Virus record (IMG/VR): IMGVR_UViG_3300028610_003339
Coordinates: 1-38,877 of that record
From: a virus
Strand: one strand, 5' to 3'
Length of the DNA: 38,877 nt
Shown: positions 1 through 7,889 of the stretch, in pieces
Layout of the letters: every line of letters starts with the position of its first letter
Position numbering within the stretch: the stretch's first letter is position 1
Position numbers and translations under genes: made by a program
The notes under the pieces: model-generated
What the model was told of the DNA's origin: nothing
Databases searched by the model: none
What the model saw: the letters and a program-made list of their open reading frames with translations, nothing else

Positions 1-189
1 GGGTATTTGGGGGATGCGGGGGTACGTTGCGAGGTTTTGACGCGGGTTAAACGGTAGAAGGGGTTAGAGTTAGAGGGGCGTGTTCGTTCCTGAATATGTG
101 CTGAGTCCCACTCAGTTCCGCCCCCCGGAGAGAAATCGAATCCTCGATTTCTAACCCTATTGAAATGAGCGATGAACGCGATGCGCCTT

Positions 190-237
190 GATTACGCGTC
201 CATCCCGTTCATTTGGCCGGATAAACACGATGCGCGA
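190..237 (+). repeat. 39-bp repeat family, left-most copy
   Basis: One full unit starts at 190 with GATTACGCG and the next begins exactly 39 bases later at 229 (GATGCGCG) but is cut short. Inside the unit are the family hallmarks: two TTYAT-type half sites (here TCCATC and GTTCAT) and an opposed GATAAAC. A degenerate fragment (GATGAACGCGATGCGC) precedes it at 172. It belongs to the same family as the arrays at 1123, 1355, 36840 and 38494. Confidence 0.75.
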
Positions 238-241
238 CGCA

Positions 242-303
242 CACTAAGGAAGCTTTCAACGTTTTCCGGGGCCGCTCCCTGAAGTGCCACTAAGGAAGCT
301 TTC
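242..303. repeat. 16-bp direct repeat pair
   Basis: CACTAAGGAAGCTTTC occurs at 242-257 and again, identically, at 288-303. The spacing is 46 bases. It contains the palindrome AAGCTT. No function is evident. Confidence 0.8.
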
Positions 304-389
304 GCAGTTCTTTTCGCCACTCTCTGGGGTGGTGTTTCAATAAGGGTGACGATTCGGGTAGCAGAATGGCCATTAGCGCGCGTTCTTCG

Positions 390-545
390 TTTTCGCTTTA
401 CTTGCTTTCTTGTTTTCGCTTTCGCCAGCGCGTATGGGGCATTTGGCCTTAGGGTCTCGATTCGGGTAGTAAAATGCCTGTCTCGCTAGTTTCGCTTTAC
501 TTGCTTCCTTGTTTTCGCTTTATTTGCTTTCTTGTTTTCGCTTTT
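390..545 (+). repeat. Pyrimidine-rich 23-bp repeats in two clusters
   Basis: A 23-bp unit beginning TTTTCGCTTTACTTGC and ending TTTCTTG occurs about 1.5 times at 390-424 and about 2.5 times at 489-545, with a few substitutions (TTTCTTG/TTCCTTG, ACTTGC/ATTTGC). The top strand is T-rich and pyrimidine-biased. The two clusters are separated by copies of the sequence GATTCGGGTAG, which also belongs to the 110-bp family further on. Confidence 0.75.
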
Positions 546-560
546 GTATGGGCACGAGGG

Positions 561-606
561 GTTACGCGCAAGTCCGGCTGAACTGGCGCGAAAGGTTGCG
601 CGTAAC
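561..606. repeat. 11-bp perfect inverted repeat
   Basis: GTTACGCGCAA (561-571) and its exact reverse complement (596-606) enclose 24 bases. The arms could form a cruciform or hairpin or bind a dimeric protein. No T-run follows, so it is not a typical terminator. Confidence 0.7.
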
Positions 607-745
607 TTCTCGCCGTTATAGGGCGCGTATCTAGGGGCCGTTGGTGAGAGGGAGACAGGCATCTAGAGAGGGGCAATTATCTACCCCTTAAAGTTCAGAA
701 GGTTCTGTGCCCCCGGCGGCACTCTCTCGGGGACTATCTCTCTGG

Positions 746-1068
746 GTGACGATTCGGGCACTTAGATGCCTGTCCTTTACTGCGTCAAAATAACCGCGCC
801 TCTAAGTCCCTGTCTCCCTCTCGTTGGTGACCTTCTCTGGGGAGGTGCGCTCTAGATGGCGTTGGGGGCAGCTAGATCACTGCGCTTTACTGCGTCAATT
901 TTGACGCATTGAATGGCAGACATCTCCGTGCCTTTGGCGGCACCCTCACGGGGGTTGTTCTCTGGGTACCGTTGGTGGCACCTAGGTGACTGCCATTTGC
1001 TGCGTCCATTTTGACGCAGCGGGAGACAGCCATCTCCGTGCCCTTGGCGACACCCTCTCGGGGGCCTT
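746..1068 (+). repeat. Three 110-bp tandem repeat units with a palindromic core
   Basis: The anchor TGCGTC recurs at 781, 891 and 1001, exactly 110 bases apart. In the second and third units it forms a palindrome (TGCGTCAATTTTGACGCA at 891-908; one mismatch at 1001-1018); in the first only the left half remains. The flanks also repeat: a CATCTCCGTGCC segment, a GGCGGCACCCTC-like segment and a GTTGGTGGCACC-like segment. Partial older copies of the flank (GACGATTCGGGTAG and similar) lie at about 347 and 458. The spacing and palindrome suggest regularly placed protein-binding sites. Confidence 0.8.
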
Positions 1069-1122
1069 GCGCCCGCCCGCAATACGGACAGAGGAGTAAG
1101 AGCCGGGGGCGCGCGTGAACGT

Positions 1123-1220
1123 GATTGCGTGTTCATCGTGCTCATCCGGGCCAATGAACCCGATTGCGCGTTCATCGCGCGCATGCGGCCCGATGCGCGT
1201 TTATCCGCGTTCATCGCGTT
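1123..1220 (+). repeat. 39-bp repeat cluster B
   Basis: Units start at 1123 (GATTGCGTGTTCATCG) and 1162 (GATTGCGCGTTCATCG), 39 bases apart, followed by a shortened unit from about 1192 (GATGCGCGTTTATCC). GTTCATC/GTTTATC half sites appear repeatedly. The + frame is open only because 39 is a multiple of three. Confidence 0.8.
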
Positions 1221-1291
1221 TAGTTGTATAGATACAGTGGGTTACGTGCTGTTGCGCGGGGCGCGAGGAGGAGGGGGGTTAAGGCGATCGT

Positions 1292-1315
1292 GGGGGCGGG
1301 CGGGGGCAGATGGGG
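1292..1315 (+). other. G-rich tract, G-quadruplex candidate
   Basis: Four runs of three or more G separated by 1, 1 and 5 bases (GGGGG-C-GGG-C-GGGGG-CAGAT-GGGG) meet the usual sequence rule for an intramolecular G-quadruplex on the + strand. It sits between two clusters of the 39-bp repeats. A second G-rich stretch lies at about 1501-1558. Confidence 0.55.
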
Positions 1316-1354
1316 CTAACTCCAGTGGAACGAGCGATGAACGCCGTGCGCTCC

Positions 1355-1498
1355 GATTGCGCGTTCATCGTGCTCATTTGCCCGGATGAACACGATTGCG
1401 TGTTCATCGCGTTTATCGGGGCCGATTTCTCTGATGGCGCGTTCATCCCGCTCATCCGCCCCGGTGCGCCCGGTGGCGCGCTCATCCTGTTCACGGCG
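1355..1498 (+). repeat. 39-bp repeat cluster C, four units in strict register
   Basis: Units begin at 1355, 1394, 1433 and 1472, each exactly 39 bases apart, and decay towards the right (GATTGC, GATTGC, GATGGC, GGTGGC). Each has two YTCATC-type half sites, and the first junction carries the opposed GATGAAC. This is the best-ordered left-arm array of the family. Confidence 0.85.
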
Positions 1499-1701
1499 TC
1501 CAGGGGGCGGGGGTGAGACGTGTGGAGATGTGAGGGGGTGGGGGTGGCTCCCTGGGGGAAATTTTCGATGACGGTCGATTATTTATTGGGATCGTGTCCG
1601 GCCTGGTTGCGTGGACCCCTCCCAAAAAATTATACAGTTTTTGCCCAAAGGAAATCTCGAAGCTCCCCTGCGTTCCCCACCCCACCCTCTTTCAATTGCT
1701 T

Positions 1702-1730
1702 TTGCAATCTCCCGACCCGTGGGTTAGACT
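1702..1730 (+). promoter_or_regulatory. Candidate sigma70-type promoter for the packaging/head operon
   Basis: TTGCAA (1702-1707), a 17-base spacer, and TAGACT (1725-1730) match four of six consensus bases in each box. The small palindrome ATTGC-TTTT-GCAAT (1695-1708) overlaps the -35 box and could be an operator. The predicted start of transcription, about 1737, gives a roughly 30-base leader to the first gene. It differs from the three early promoters (TTGCTT-N17-TATAAT), as expected if late transcription is controlled separately. Confidence 0.5.
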
Positions 1731-1765
1731 CGCGGTATGAGTCGCGAGACGACAGAGGAGTTCGT

Positions 1766-2128
1766 ATGGCCAAAAGATCTTCAGAGGGAGCCAGTCAGCT
1801 CGGGCTTCGACGCCGGGGATCTGGTGCGGTCAGCAAAGGAAGCGGCGGGTCGAGCCTTCCGGCCGAGGTTGAAGCGTTCCGGGCGCACTGGCGGAAGAAG
1901 CTCCTCGACCCGATCTTCCTCAACCACCTCGCCCGCAGAGCGCGTAAGTCCGACGCGGTCCTCCAAGAACTTATTCGACACGCGTTTGGGTCCCCGAATC
2001 AGCAGGGCGAAGACCCGTCCCAGGCCCCGCCCAATAATGTCTTCGTCGTCCAACTCAGTGACGGGCGAACCGCCATTGGTGCTGCGACTCCCGCTGCTGC
2101 TTCCGCATCAGGAGAAATTCTTCCTTGA
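1766..2128 (+). CDS. Putative terminase small subunit
   Basis: A 120-residue protein, chosen to start at ATG 1766 because GAGGAG lies five to ten bases upstream. It is the first gene after the gene-free region and directly precedes, and overlaps, the large terminase gene, which is the usual place of the small, DNA-recognising terminase subunit. The N-terminal 30 residues are basic and rich in Gly/Ser (probably disordered). A helical stretch follows (AFRAHWRKKLLDPIFLNHL and on to about residue 75), then an Ala/Pro-rich tail. I see no clear helix-turn-helix, so the name rests on position and size. If correct, it would bind the packaging site, perhaps in the repeats just upstream. Confidence 0.5.
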   Translation: MAKRSSEGASQLGLRRRGSGAVSKGSGGSSLPAEVEAFRAHWRKKLLDPIFLNHLARRARKSDAVLQELIRHAFGSPNQQGEDPSQAPPNNVFVVQLSDGRTAIGAATPAAASASGEILP

Positions 2129-3464
2129 CCCCGCGAGAGACGTTTGTTGTTATTCAAGTACGCAGGTGGGGAAGACGTTCGTCTGCGCTTGTTGGTTGGT
2201 GGCTCAAGCGTGGACGCGGCCTAACTGTCTCGTCTCCTGGTTCGCCCCGGTTGAGAAGCAGCTGCGCCAAGGGTTCGAGACTTGCAAAAGCATCGCGCAC
2301 GCGGCGGGGATCATCCAGGGGTCTCCTAGAGAGTCGGAAGGTTCAAGAGAGCTGGCCATTACCAATGGTGCGGTTATCGAGTTTCATTCTTGGCACAACC
2401 CGGAGCACCTCGCCGGGCCGACTATACACGCGTTTGTTGCGGACGAAGCGGGCCTCTTGACCAAGCAGGCGCACAGCACCATTTCCACGCGACGGTCTAG
2501 AACGTTGGGGCCGGGCCGGTACATTGGGAATCCCGGCATCCTCGGGGGGCAGTTCAAGCGGCTATGCGCGGCGGGGGAAAAGGAAGACCGCGTGCGCACG
2601 CGCATAAGCACCCACTCCTGGTCTTGGGAAGATTTGTACGAGGCGTACCTTTTCACGGGAGAGGAAGAGCAGGCGGCAGAGTACAAGGAGTTCATTGAGT
2701 CCGAGAAGGAAGTCCTCCCCGAGATGGAGTTCCGCCGCATGTACGGGGGGGAGTGGATCGCCGGGGAGTCAACGGTCTTTACCAACGTGGACGAGTGTAC
2801 GTACGGCCCGCCCTCCCGCTCCGTTTTAGATCTTCCCCCCTGGAACGTTTCCTCTGTTGACGTCACGTTGGATCTGCTGCGCACCGATCCGTTTCCGCAA
2901 GACCTCCCGCAAGATCTCCTGCCCCGGTACGGGCGCTTCATTATTGGGGTTGACGTTGGCCAGACGAACGATTACTTCTCTGCGACCGTCGTCGATGACG
3001 CGCCCGCTCCCAATTCCGAGCACCCCACGCAGCTTTTCCGAGCCGTGCATCTGATGCGCTTCAGGGGGGTTCCTTCGCCTCAGCAAGAAGAGCACTGCGT
3101 CGCCTTAGAGCGGCTCTTCCCAAAGGCGGTTTTTATCGTCGAGAACAACGGGCCGGGGATCCAGTTGATCCCTCGGTTGCAGATGCGCGGTTTGCGAGTG
3201 GTGGCGTTCACGACAAGTAGCCAAAGCAAGAACGACATTGTGACGGGGCTTGCCGCCGGACTCCAGACCGGGGAGTTCACCATGGCAGAGATGCCGCCGC
3301 TTCCGGACGAGCTCAAAGCATTCCAATATTCTCAGAGCGACCAGATGCTCGGGGTTTACAAATACGGAGCGCCCGAGGACGAACACGACGATACAACTAT
3401 TTCGACGGCCATCGCTTACTGGGGAGCTCGTAAGCGCTCGGGCATTTACGCGGGAGTCCACTAA
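2037..3464 (+). CDS. Terminase large subunit (DNA packaging ATPase/nuclease)
   Basis: The motor that pumps DNA into the prohead and cuts the concatemer. With a start at ATG 2037 the protein has 475 residues. Walker A is SSTQVGKTF (Lys46, Thr47), Walker B is AFVADEAG (Asp136-Glu137). The C-terminal RNase H-like nuclease shows FIIGVDVGQTND (first acid, near residue 305), FIVENNGPG (second acid) and EHDDTTISTAIAYW (third acid near the end). The frame stays open 100 codons upstream to 1737, but that part is the out-of-frame shadow of the small subunit gene. The 2037 start overlaps it by 92 bases and has no clear ribosome site; GTG 2058 is an alternative. The stop overlaps the next start (TAATG). 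Family assignment is firm; the start is not. Confidence 0.9.
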   Translation: MSSSSNSVTGEPPLVLRLPLLLPHQEKFFLDPARDVCCYSSTQVGKTFVCACWLVAQAWTRPNCLVSWFAPVEKQLRQGFETCKSIAHAAGIIQGSPRESEGSRELAITNGAVIEFHSWHNPEHLAGPTIHAFVADEAGLLTKQAHSTISTRRSRTLGPGRYIGNPGILGGQFKRLCAAGEKEDRVRTRISTHSWSWEDLYEAYLFTGEEEQAAEYKEFIESEKEVLPEMEFRRMYGGEWIAGESTVFTNVDECTYGPPSRSVLDLPPWNVSSVDVTLDLLRTDPFPQDLPQDLLPRYGRFIIGVDVGQTNDYFSATVVDDAPAPNSEHPTQLFRAVHLMRFRGVPSPQQEEHCVALERLFPKAVFIVENNGPGIQLIPRLQMRGLRVVAFTTSSQSKNDIVTGLAAGLQTGEFTMAEMPPLPDELKAFQYSQSDQMLGVYKYGAPEDEHDDTTISTAIAYWGARKRSGIYAGVH

Positions 3465-5521
3465 TGCGTATGGGTTTTCTCAATCGGCTTCGCGCCGTTG
3501 GGGCCGGGATCAGGAAGGCGATCCTTGAATTGCCTGCGGGCTTCGGCGAGGCTTGGCTGAAGGGGAACGAAGAGGAAGTCATTGCCCGAGCAGCTGGTGG
3601 CCGCAAGATCCGCAATCCTGCCGCCGAGCACGCGTACGCGCACGGAGCAATTTCTTCCGTCGCGCAAAGCATTGTGCAAACTCCGTTCCGTCTTTACAAG
3701 CGAACGGACAAGAACAGGGACAGCCCGATCGAAGCCGGGTCGGAGTTCAACTTGTTCCGTAAACCCAATCCCATGGATTCGATTGAAGACATTTGGGAAA
3801 AGACCATCATTGGTCTGTTGCAAAATGACCGGGGGGTCCTTTGGATTCTGGCGTTCTCGGAAACGAACCCCGGCCCTTCCGCGAAGCCGTCCGCCATTTT
3901 GCTCACCAACGCTAACAAGTTTGAACCCGTTGCTCCTAAGGGCCTTCTTATCGGTTGGAAGCGGTTAGCCGATGGACAGTTCTTCCCGGAGGAGCAGATC
4001 CTTTGGTTCCGTTACCCGGACCCGGAGGACCCTTGGATGTCACTCAACCCTTTCCGCGCGCTGGCGCGGAGCGTGGCCGGGGACGTGGAAGCAAGCGTTT
4101 TCTCGAACGAGTTCTTTGCGAACGGAGCGCGGCTTGGCTTAGTTCTTTCAAGTGAAGATTCCATTGTGACGACGGACCTTGCTAATGAGCTTGAGCAAAA
4201 AATTAACGCCAAGCACACCGGCCGGGGTCGGCGCTTCCGCAACCTTGTGCTTGGCGGAGCGCGTTGGAAAACGACGGACCATTCGATCAACCAGAAAGAC
4301 ATGGAGTTTATCAACCAGCGCAAGTTCACAAGGGAAGAATTGAGAGCAGCCCTAAGGATCGGTCCGCTTTTCCTTGGTGACGTTGAAGATGGTAACCGCG
4401 CCAACGTGCTTGGACAGGAGCGGGTTGTCTGGCGGCACACTTTGATTCCGATTATCCGGCGATTGGAGAAGACTTGCGAGATTGGTTACTTTGATCGTTA
4501 CGCCAACGGGTTGCTTGGACAGTTTGACACGACCGGCATTGAAGCGTTGCAAGACGACCTCATGCGTCAAGCGGAAATTGGCGAGAAGCTTCTGAAGTTG
4601 AACTTTACTCCCAACGAAATCAACGAGCTCTTCGAGTGGGGATTCGAGCCAAAGGATTTCAGAGACACCGTCTTCCTACCGGCTACTCAACTTCCTGCGG
4701 AGGACATCCTTTCGGGAGGGTTGGAAGGAGTGCCTGCCCCTCCGCAGGAAGATCCGTCTCAAGAGTTCCTCGGGAACAACGTGATCCCGTTTCGCTTGAA
4801 GGCTCGAGAGAGATGGCGCGCGCATTTCAATCGGTTCATGAAGCACGAACGCTCCGTGCGCAGCAAGATATCGAACCATTACAAAGGCGTTCGGAAGCAA
4901 ACGCTGGAAAGGCTTCGCAAGGAATTTGAGAAGGGAATTAGCGTCACGAACATCCTTTGGAATTCGAACGCCAGCGGAACGAAGCTTCTCTCCTCCATAA
5001 CTCCAACGTTGAAAGCGGCCCTTGAAGACGGGGGAAATCAAACTCTTTCCGAAGCCGGCATCCAAGGGTCTTTTGATCTGGGGTCAACCGCCGCTTCCGA
5101 TTACCTTTTGAGTCGCGCGCCGCTAATCCGAAACGTTGACTCAGCAATTCGGAAGACGGTCGGCCGTTCGCTCTCGAAGGGAATCGCCAAGGGAGAGAAT
5201 CTCTCCCAGTTGCAAGCGCGCGTGCGCAAGTCGTTCAATACTTCGACGCGTCGAGCTCGGGTCATCGCGCAGACGGAAGCGGTTGGCGCGTACAACAACG
5301 GGAAGCAGATAGCGAAAAAGAAACACAAACTTACCCGGATCGAATGGCTCACCGCGGACGACCCGGACGTTCGTGACTCTCACGTAGGATTGGACGGAGT
5401 CACTCGCGACAACGATGCCCCGTTCCCGAACGGACTGCGTTGGCCCCATGACAGCGGCGGGAACGCAAGCGAGATTGTGAACTGCCGATGCACTTCGGAA
5501 GCCTTTCCAAACAAGGAGTAA
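3464..5521 (+). CDS. Portal protein fused to a MuF/SPP1 gp7-like head morphogenesis domain
   Basis: A 685-residue protein. The first 430 or so residues look like an HK97-type portal: an N-terminal stretch (HAYAHGAISSVAQSIVQTPF), a central stem region, and KFTREELRAALRIGPLFLGD with the conserved arrangement seen before the portal's C-terminal helices. From about residue 437 a charged helical region leads into a MuF domain: RARVIAQTEAVGAYNNGKQ (about 595-613), then IEWLTADDPDVRDSH, FPNGLRWPHDSGG and EIVNCRCTSEAF near the end. Portals form the DNA entry vertex; MuF-type proteins are minor head components, and in most phages they are separate genes. The start overlaps the terminase stop. Confidence 0.88.
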   Translation: MRMGFLNRLRAVGAGIRKAILELPAGFGEAWLKGNEEEVIARAAGGRKIRNPAAEHAYAHGAISSVAQSIVQTPFRLYKRTDKNRDSPIEAGSEFNLFRKPNPMDSIEDIWEKTIIGLLQNDRGVLWILAFSETNPGPSAKPSAILLTNANKFEPVAPKGLLIGWKRLADGQFFPEEQILWFRYPDPEDPWMSLNPFRALARSVAGDVEASVFSNEFFANGARLGLVLSSEDSIVTTDLANELEQKINAKHTGRGRRFRNLVLGGARWKTTDHSINQKDMEFINQRKFTREELRAALRIGPLFLGDVEDGNRANVLGQERVVWRHTLIPIIRRLEKTCEIGYFDRYANGLLGQFDTTGIEALQDDLMRQAEIGEKLLKLNFTPNEINELFEWGFEPKDFRDTVFLPATQLPAEDILSGGLEGVPAPPQEDPSQEFLGNNVIPFRLKARERWRAHFNRFMKHERSVRSKISNHYKGVRKQTLERLRKEFEKGISVTNILWNSNASGTKLLSSITPTLKAALEDGGNQTLSEAGIQGSFDLGSTAASDYLLSRAPLIRNVDSAIRKTVGRSLSKGIAKGENLSQLQARVRKSFNTSTRRARVIAQTEAVGAYNNGKQIAKKKHKLTRIEWLTADDPDVRDSHVGLDGVTRDNDAPFPNGLRWPHDSGGNASEIVNCRCTSEAFPNKE

Positions 5522-5523
5522 CG

Positions 5524-6324
5524 ATGGACACAAGAGTTCAGAAGCTCATCGCGGAGTTCAGCAAGGGCGCGAAAGAGGGTTCTTTCCGGGGAACTCTTTC
5601 CACTGGCGCGGTCGATCGGGACGGCGATTTCATTGTGCAGAAGGGCTGGAATCTGAAACACTACAAGAAGAATCCGGTTGTGCTTTTCCAGCACATGGCG
5701 AAAGTCGTCGGTTCGGCGGACCACGTCGAGGTGAACGAGAAGAGCGGCAACCTTGAAGGAGCGTGGCACTTCAATCAAAAGATTCCTCTCGGTCGAGAGC
5801 TCACGGAACTTTACGCCGAGCGCGATATGCGCGCTCTGAGCGTGGGGTTCATGGGCACCAAGCTTCACAGTTTGGACACCGGGATCCAGGACGAGTGCGA
5901 AGACTGCCTTGGCGTCAGGAATCCAAAGACCGGTTTCTTTGGGGGCCGTCATTTCCAGAAGCAAGAACTTTGGGAGTTCAGCGCGGTTGCAATTGGTTCG
6001 AATCCGCAAGCGCTAGCAAAAGCGGCAAGTCTTCTTGCGCCGGAGGAAGGGGGCCGCGAGCTCCTGGACGCATATGATTCTCTGCAGAAAGTTCTTCGTT
6101 CGACGGAAAAAGAAGAAGACGTTTCCGGGCTCGCGGAGCGGGTGAAGGATCTTGAGACGCGTCTTGCCGCATTGGCCGACGTTGTCGACGGAGCTTACTC
6201 CGAGCGAGACCCGGAAGAAGAAGAAGAAATTCGAAGCAAGCAGGAGAACGACACTCGTTTCACGGAAGCACTTCTTCTCAGCGCAAGCCTGGCGCAACGG
6301 CGTCTGCGGCTCGACGAAGAGTAG
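5524..6324 (+). CDS. HK97-type prohead maturation protease
   Basis: A 266-residue protein; ATG 5524 is chosen because AAGGAG lies five bases upstream. The protease core covers residues 1-165, with the likely catalytic His57 in VVLFQHM and Ser107 in MRALSVGF, and the family's closing motif EFSAVAIGSNPQAL. Such proteases cut the capsid precursor and themselves during head expansion. Residues 122-142 are an insertion with a CEDC pair. The C-terminal 90 residues are highly charged and predicted to form a coiled coil, fitting a fused scaffold-like segment. The order portal-protease-capsid is the classic HK97 order. Confidence 0.85.
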   Translation: MDTRVQKLIAEFSKGAKEGSFRGTLSTGAVDRDGDFIVQKGWNLKHYKKNPVVLFQHMAKVVGSADHVEVNEKSGNLEGAWHFNQKIPLGRELTELYAERDMRALSVGFMGTKLHSLDTGIQDECEDCLGVRNPKTGFFGGRHFQKQELWEFSAVAIGSNPQALAKAASLLAPEEGGRELLDAYDSLQKVLRSTEKEEDVSGLAERVKDLETRLAALADVVDGAYSERDPEEEEEIRSKQENDTRFTEALLLSASLAQRRLRLDEE

Positions 6325-6373
6325 GGAGCTCCGAACCCCCGTTTCACTTACCTATTCTCTTAAGGAGCAGCAG

Positions 6374-7792
6374 ATGGACGACGAGAACAGCACAGCCCAG
6401 AAGGCGCTCGAAACCTTAGAAGGTTTCGCCACCGATCTCAAGACAACCAGAAGCGAGCTCAAGCTTCTCGGCGAGAAGATCGAGGCGAACACGGCCACCA
6501 AGGAAGACGTCGCGGCGTTGTCCGTGAAGGTTGAGGCCGCTGAGAAGACCACCGGCGATCTCAAGACGGAAATGTCCGTCATCAAGGCGGGCGAACCCGG
6601 TTGCTTGCGGGAACTTGCCGACAAGCATCCCTGGCTTCTGACTGGAATGCGCAAGACCGGGACCGTCCTCGATCTGCTTCCGGGCAAGGTCAAGGACGGC
6701 ACCGTCGAGTACGTCCAGGCAATGGTGCTGGCCGGCTGCAATCCTTCGCGGTTGAAGGATCACTCGGTCGATTACCTCCAGAAGATGGACAACATCTCGA
6801 AGGAGATGGGCGAGGGGTTCCGCGCTCCTCGGGGGAAGGCCCTGGTCGGGGGCGGGCTGGATGCCCAGATCACCGCGACCGAGGGAGGCGAGCTGGTGCC
6901 GACTCCGTTCGAGGCCATTGTTCTTCGCCAGATGGAGGACAACGCCATCATCCGGAATCTGGCGACCAAGATTCCAATGACGGCTCACACCCACCAGATC
7001 CCCGCGCTCGACACTCCGCCGACCGCTGGGATCGTTGCCGAGGAAGGGACGATCGCTGCCGCGTGGTCGTCCGGCCCTTTCAGCCAGAAGAATCTGGTTG
7101 CGAAGAAACTCGCCACGATGGTCGCTTTCACCGGCGAGTTGGCGCAGGACAACGCCGTTGGGCTCACCGCTCTTCTGGCGACTTGGTTCTCCGAAGCGAT
7201 CTCTCGTTTGGAGGACGCGCAGGCCATCGAAGGCGATGGCACCGGTTCCAATTTCACCGGGCTGGTTGCCGCTACCGGGACTGCCGCGGTAACCAACGGC
7301 GCAAACGGACTTGCGCCAACGTACGCCAAGCTCGTTGAGCAGGTGTTCGCCGGAGGCAAACGGGTCAGCCGCCGCAACGCGGTCTGGGTCATGTCGCCGA
7401 CGGCGCTCTGGAAGATCCTTGCGCTCGTGGACACCGAAGGGTATCCGCTCTTCAATCGAACCGACATTGGTCGCGTTGCGACCGAGTCGCTGCAGTCGGG
7501 ACAGAACGTTGGCGAGGGCAGTCTCCTTGGGTTCCCGGTTTTCACCGAGGACCAGATCGACATTGGTCGAACCGTTGGCACAAGCGACGACACTACCAAC
7601 ATCTACTTCGGTCCAATGGACGGTTTCTCCATGATCTACGGTGACCTTCTGGGGCTTGAGTTCGCTTCCAGCGACTCTCACGCTTCCCAGTTTGCCAGCT
7701 GGCAGATCACGACCCGCGCTTTGAAGCGGACCGGAATTCTCGTTGGGATCCCGGCCAATTTCGCGGTGCAGACCGGAGTGCGGATGACGTAG
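6374..7792 (+). CDS. Major capsid protein, HK97 fold, with N-terminal delta (scaffold) domain
   Basis: A 472-residue protein starting at ATG 6374 after AAGGAG. Residues 1-75 form a helical, charged segment (TAQKALETLEGFATDLKTT and on) typical of the delta domain removed by the protease. The HK97-fold part follows: TEGGELVPTPFEAIVLRQM, IPMTAHTHQIPALDT, a region GTGSNFTGLVAATG, WVMSPTALWKILAL, and GSLLGFPVFTEDQI with IYFGPMDGFSMIYGD near the C terminus. These are the usual landmarks of the P domain and E loop in this family. It should be the most abundant virion protein. Hairpins follow the stop. Confidence 0.93.
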   Translation: MDDENSTAQKALETLEGFATDLKTTRSELKLLGEKIEANTATKEDVAALSVKVEAAEKTTGDLKTEMSVIKAGEPGCLRELADKHPWLLTGMRKTGTVLDLLPGKVKDGTVEYVQAMVLAGCNPSRLKDHSVDYLQKMDNISKEMGEGFRAPRGKALVGGGLDAQITATEGGELVPTPFEAIVLRQMEDNAIIRNLATKIPMTAHTHQIPALDTPPTAGIVAEEGTIAAAWSSGPFSQKNLVAKKLATMVAFTGELAQDNAVGLTALLATWFSEAISRLEDAQAIEGDGTGSNFTGLVAATGTAAVTNGANGLAPTYAKLVEQVFAGGKRVSRRNAVWVMSPTALWKILALVDTEGYPLFNRTDIGRVATESLQSGQNVGEGSLLGFPVFTEDQIDIGRTVGTSDDTTNIYFGPMDGFSMIYGDLLGLEFASSDSHASQFASWQITTRALKRTGILVGIPANFAVQTGVRMT

Positions 7793-7801
7793 TTCTCAAC
7801 C

Positions 7802-7875
7802 GGCGGGAAGGTTTTGCTCAGGGACCTTTCCGCCTTTCTCGGGGGAGGGCCGCCGAAAACGAATTGCCCTCCCCC
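7802..7875 (+). terminator. Double hairpin downstream of the capsid gene (attenuator or partial terminator)
   Basis: The first hairpin pairs 7802-7811 with 7825-7834 (one mismatch). The second pairs GGGGGAGGGC (7841-7850) with GCCCTCCCCC (7866-7875) perfectly over 10 bp. Only TTCTT follows, so termination may be partial; the next gene's GGAGG lies five bases after the stem. It could raise capsid over downstream expression or protect the capsid mRNA. Confidence 0.6.
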
Positions 7876-7889
7876 TTCTTGGAGGCGGC

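Larger units (their letters stand above)
1..1765. other. Gene-free, repeat-rich left terminal region
   Basis: No reading frame here has both a credible start with a Shine-Dalgarno site and non-repetitive protein sequence; the open frames that exist come from 39-bp units (13 codons, so no stop accumulates). The region holds, in order: a 39-bp unit near 190, a 16-bp direct repeat (242-257 and 288-303), pyrimidine-rich 23-bp repeats, an inverted repeat (561-606), three 110-bp units, two clusters of 39-bp units, two G-rich tracts (1292-1315 and about 1501-1558), and a promoter. About 1.7 kb without genes is exceptional in a phage this compact, so a cis-acting role (replication origin, packaging site or partition) is inferred but not shown. 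Confidence 0.75.

Noticed and set aside
852-1516. Open frames on both strands in the left end (about 60-120 codons)
   Set aside because: They arise from the 39-bp units, have no Shine-Dalgarno site, and give low-complexity, repeat-derived peptides.
1737-2036. N-terminal extension of the large terminase to 1737
   Set aside because: The extra 100 residues are basic low-complexity sequence that reads the small terminase gene out of frame; ATPase sequence starts only after about 2090.
6416-7681. 421-codon frame on the - strand opposite the capsid gene
   Set aside because: GC-rich codon bias of the capsid gene leaves the complementary frame open; the protein has no recognisable domain and the + strand gene is certain.
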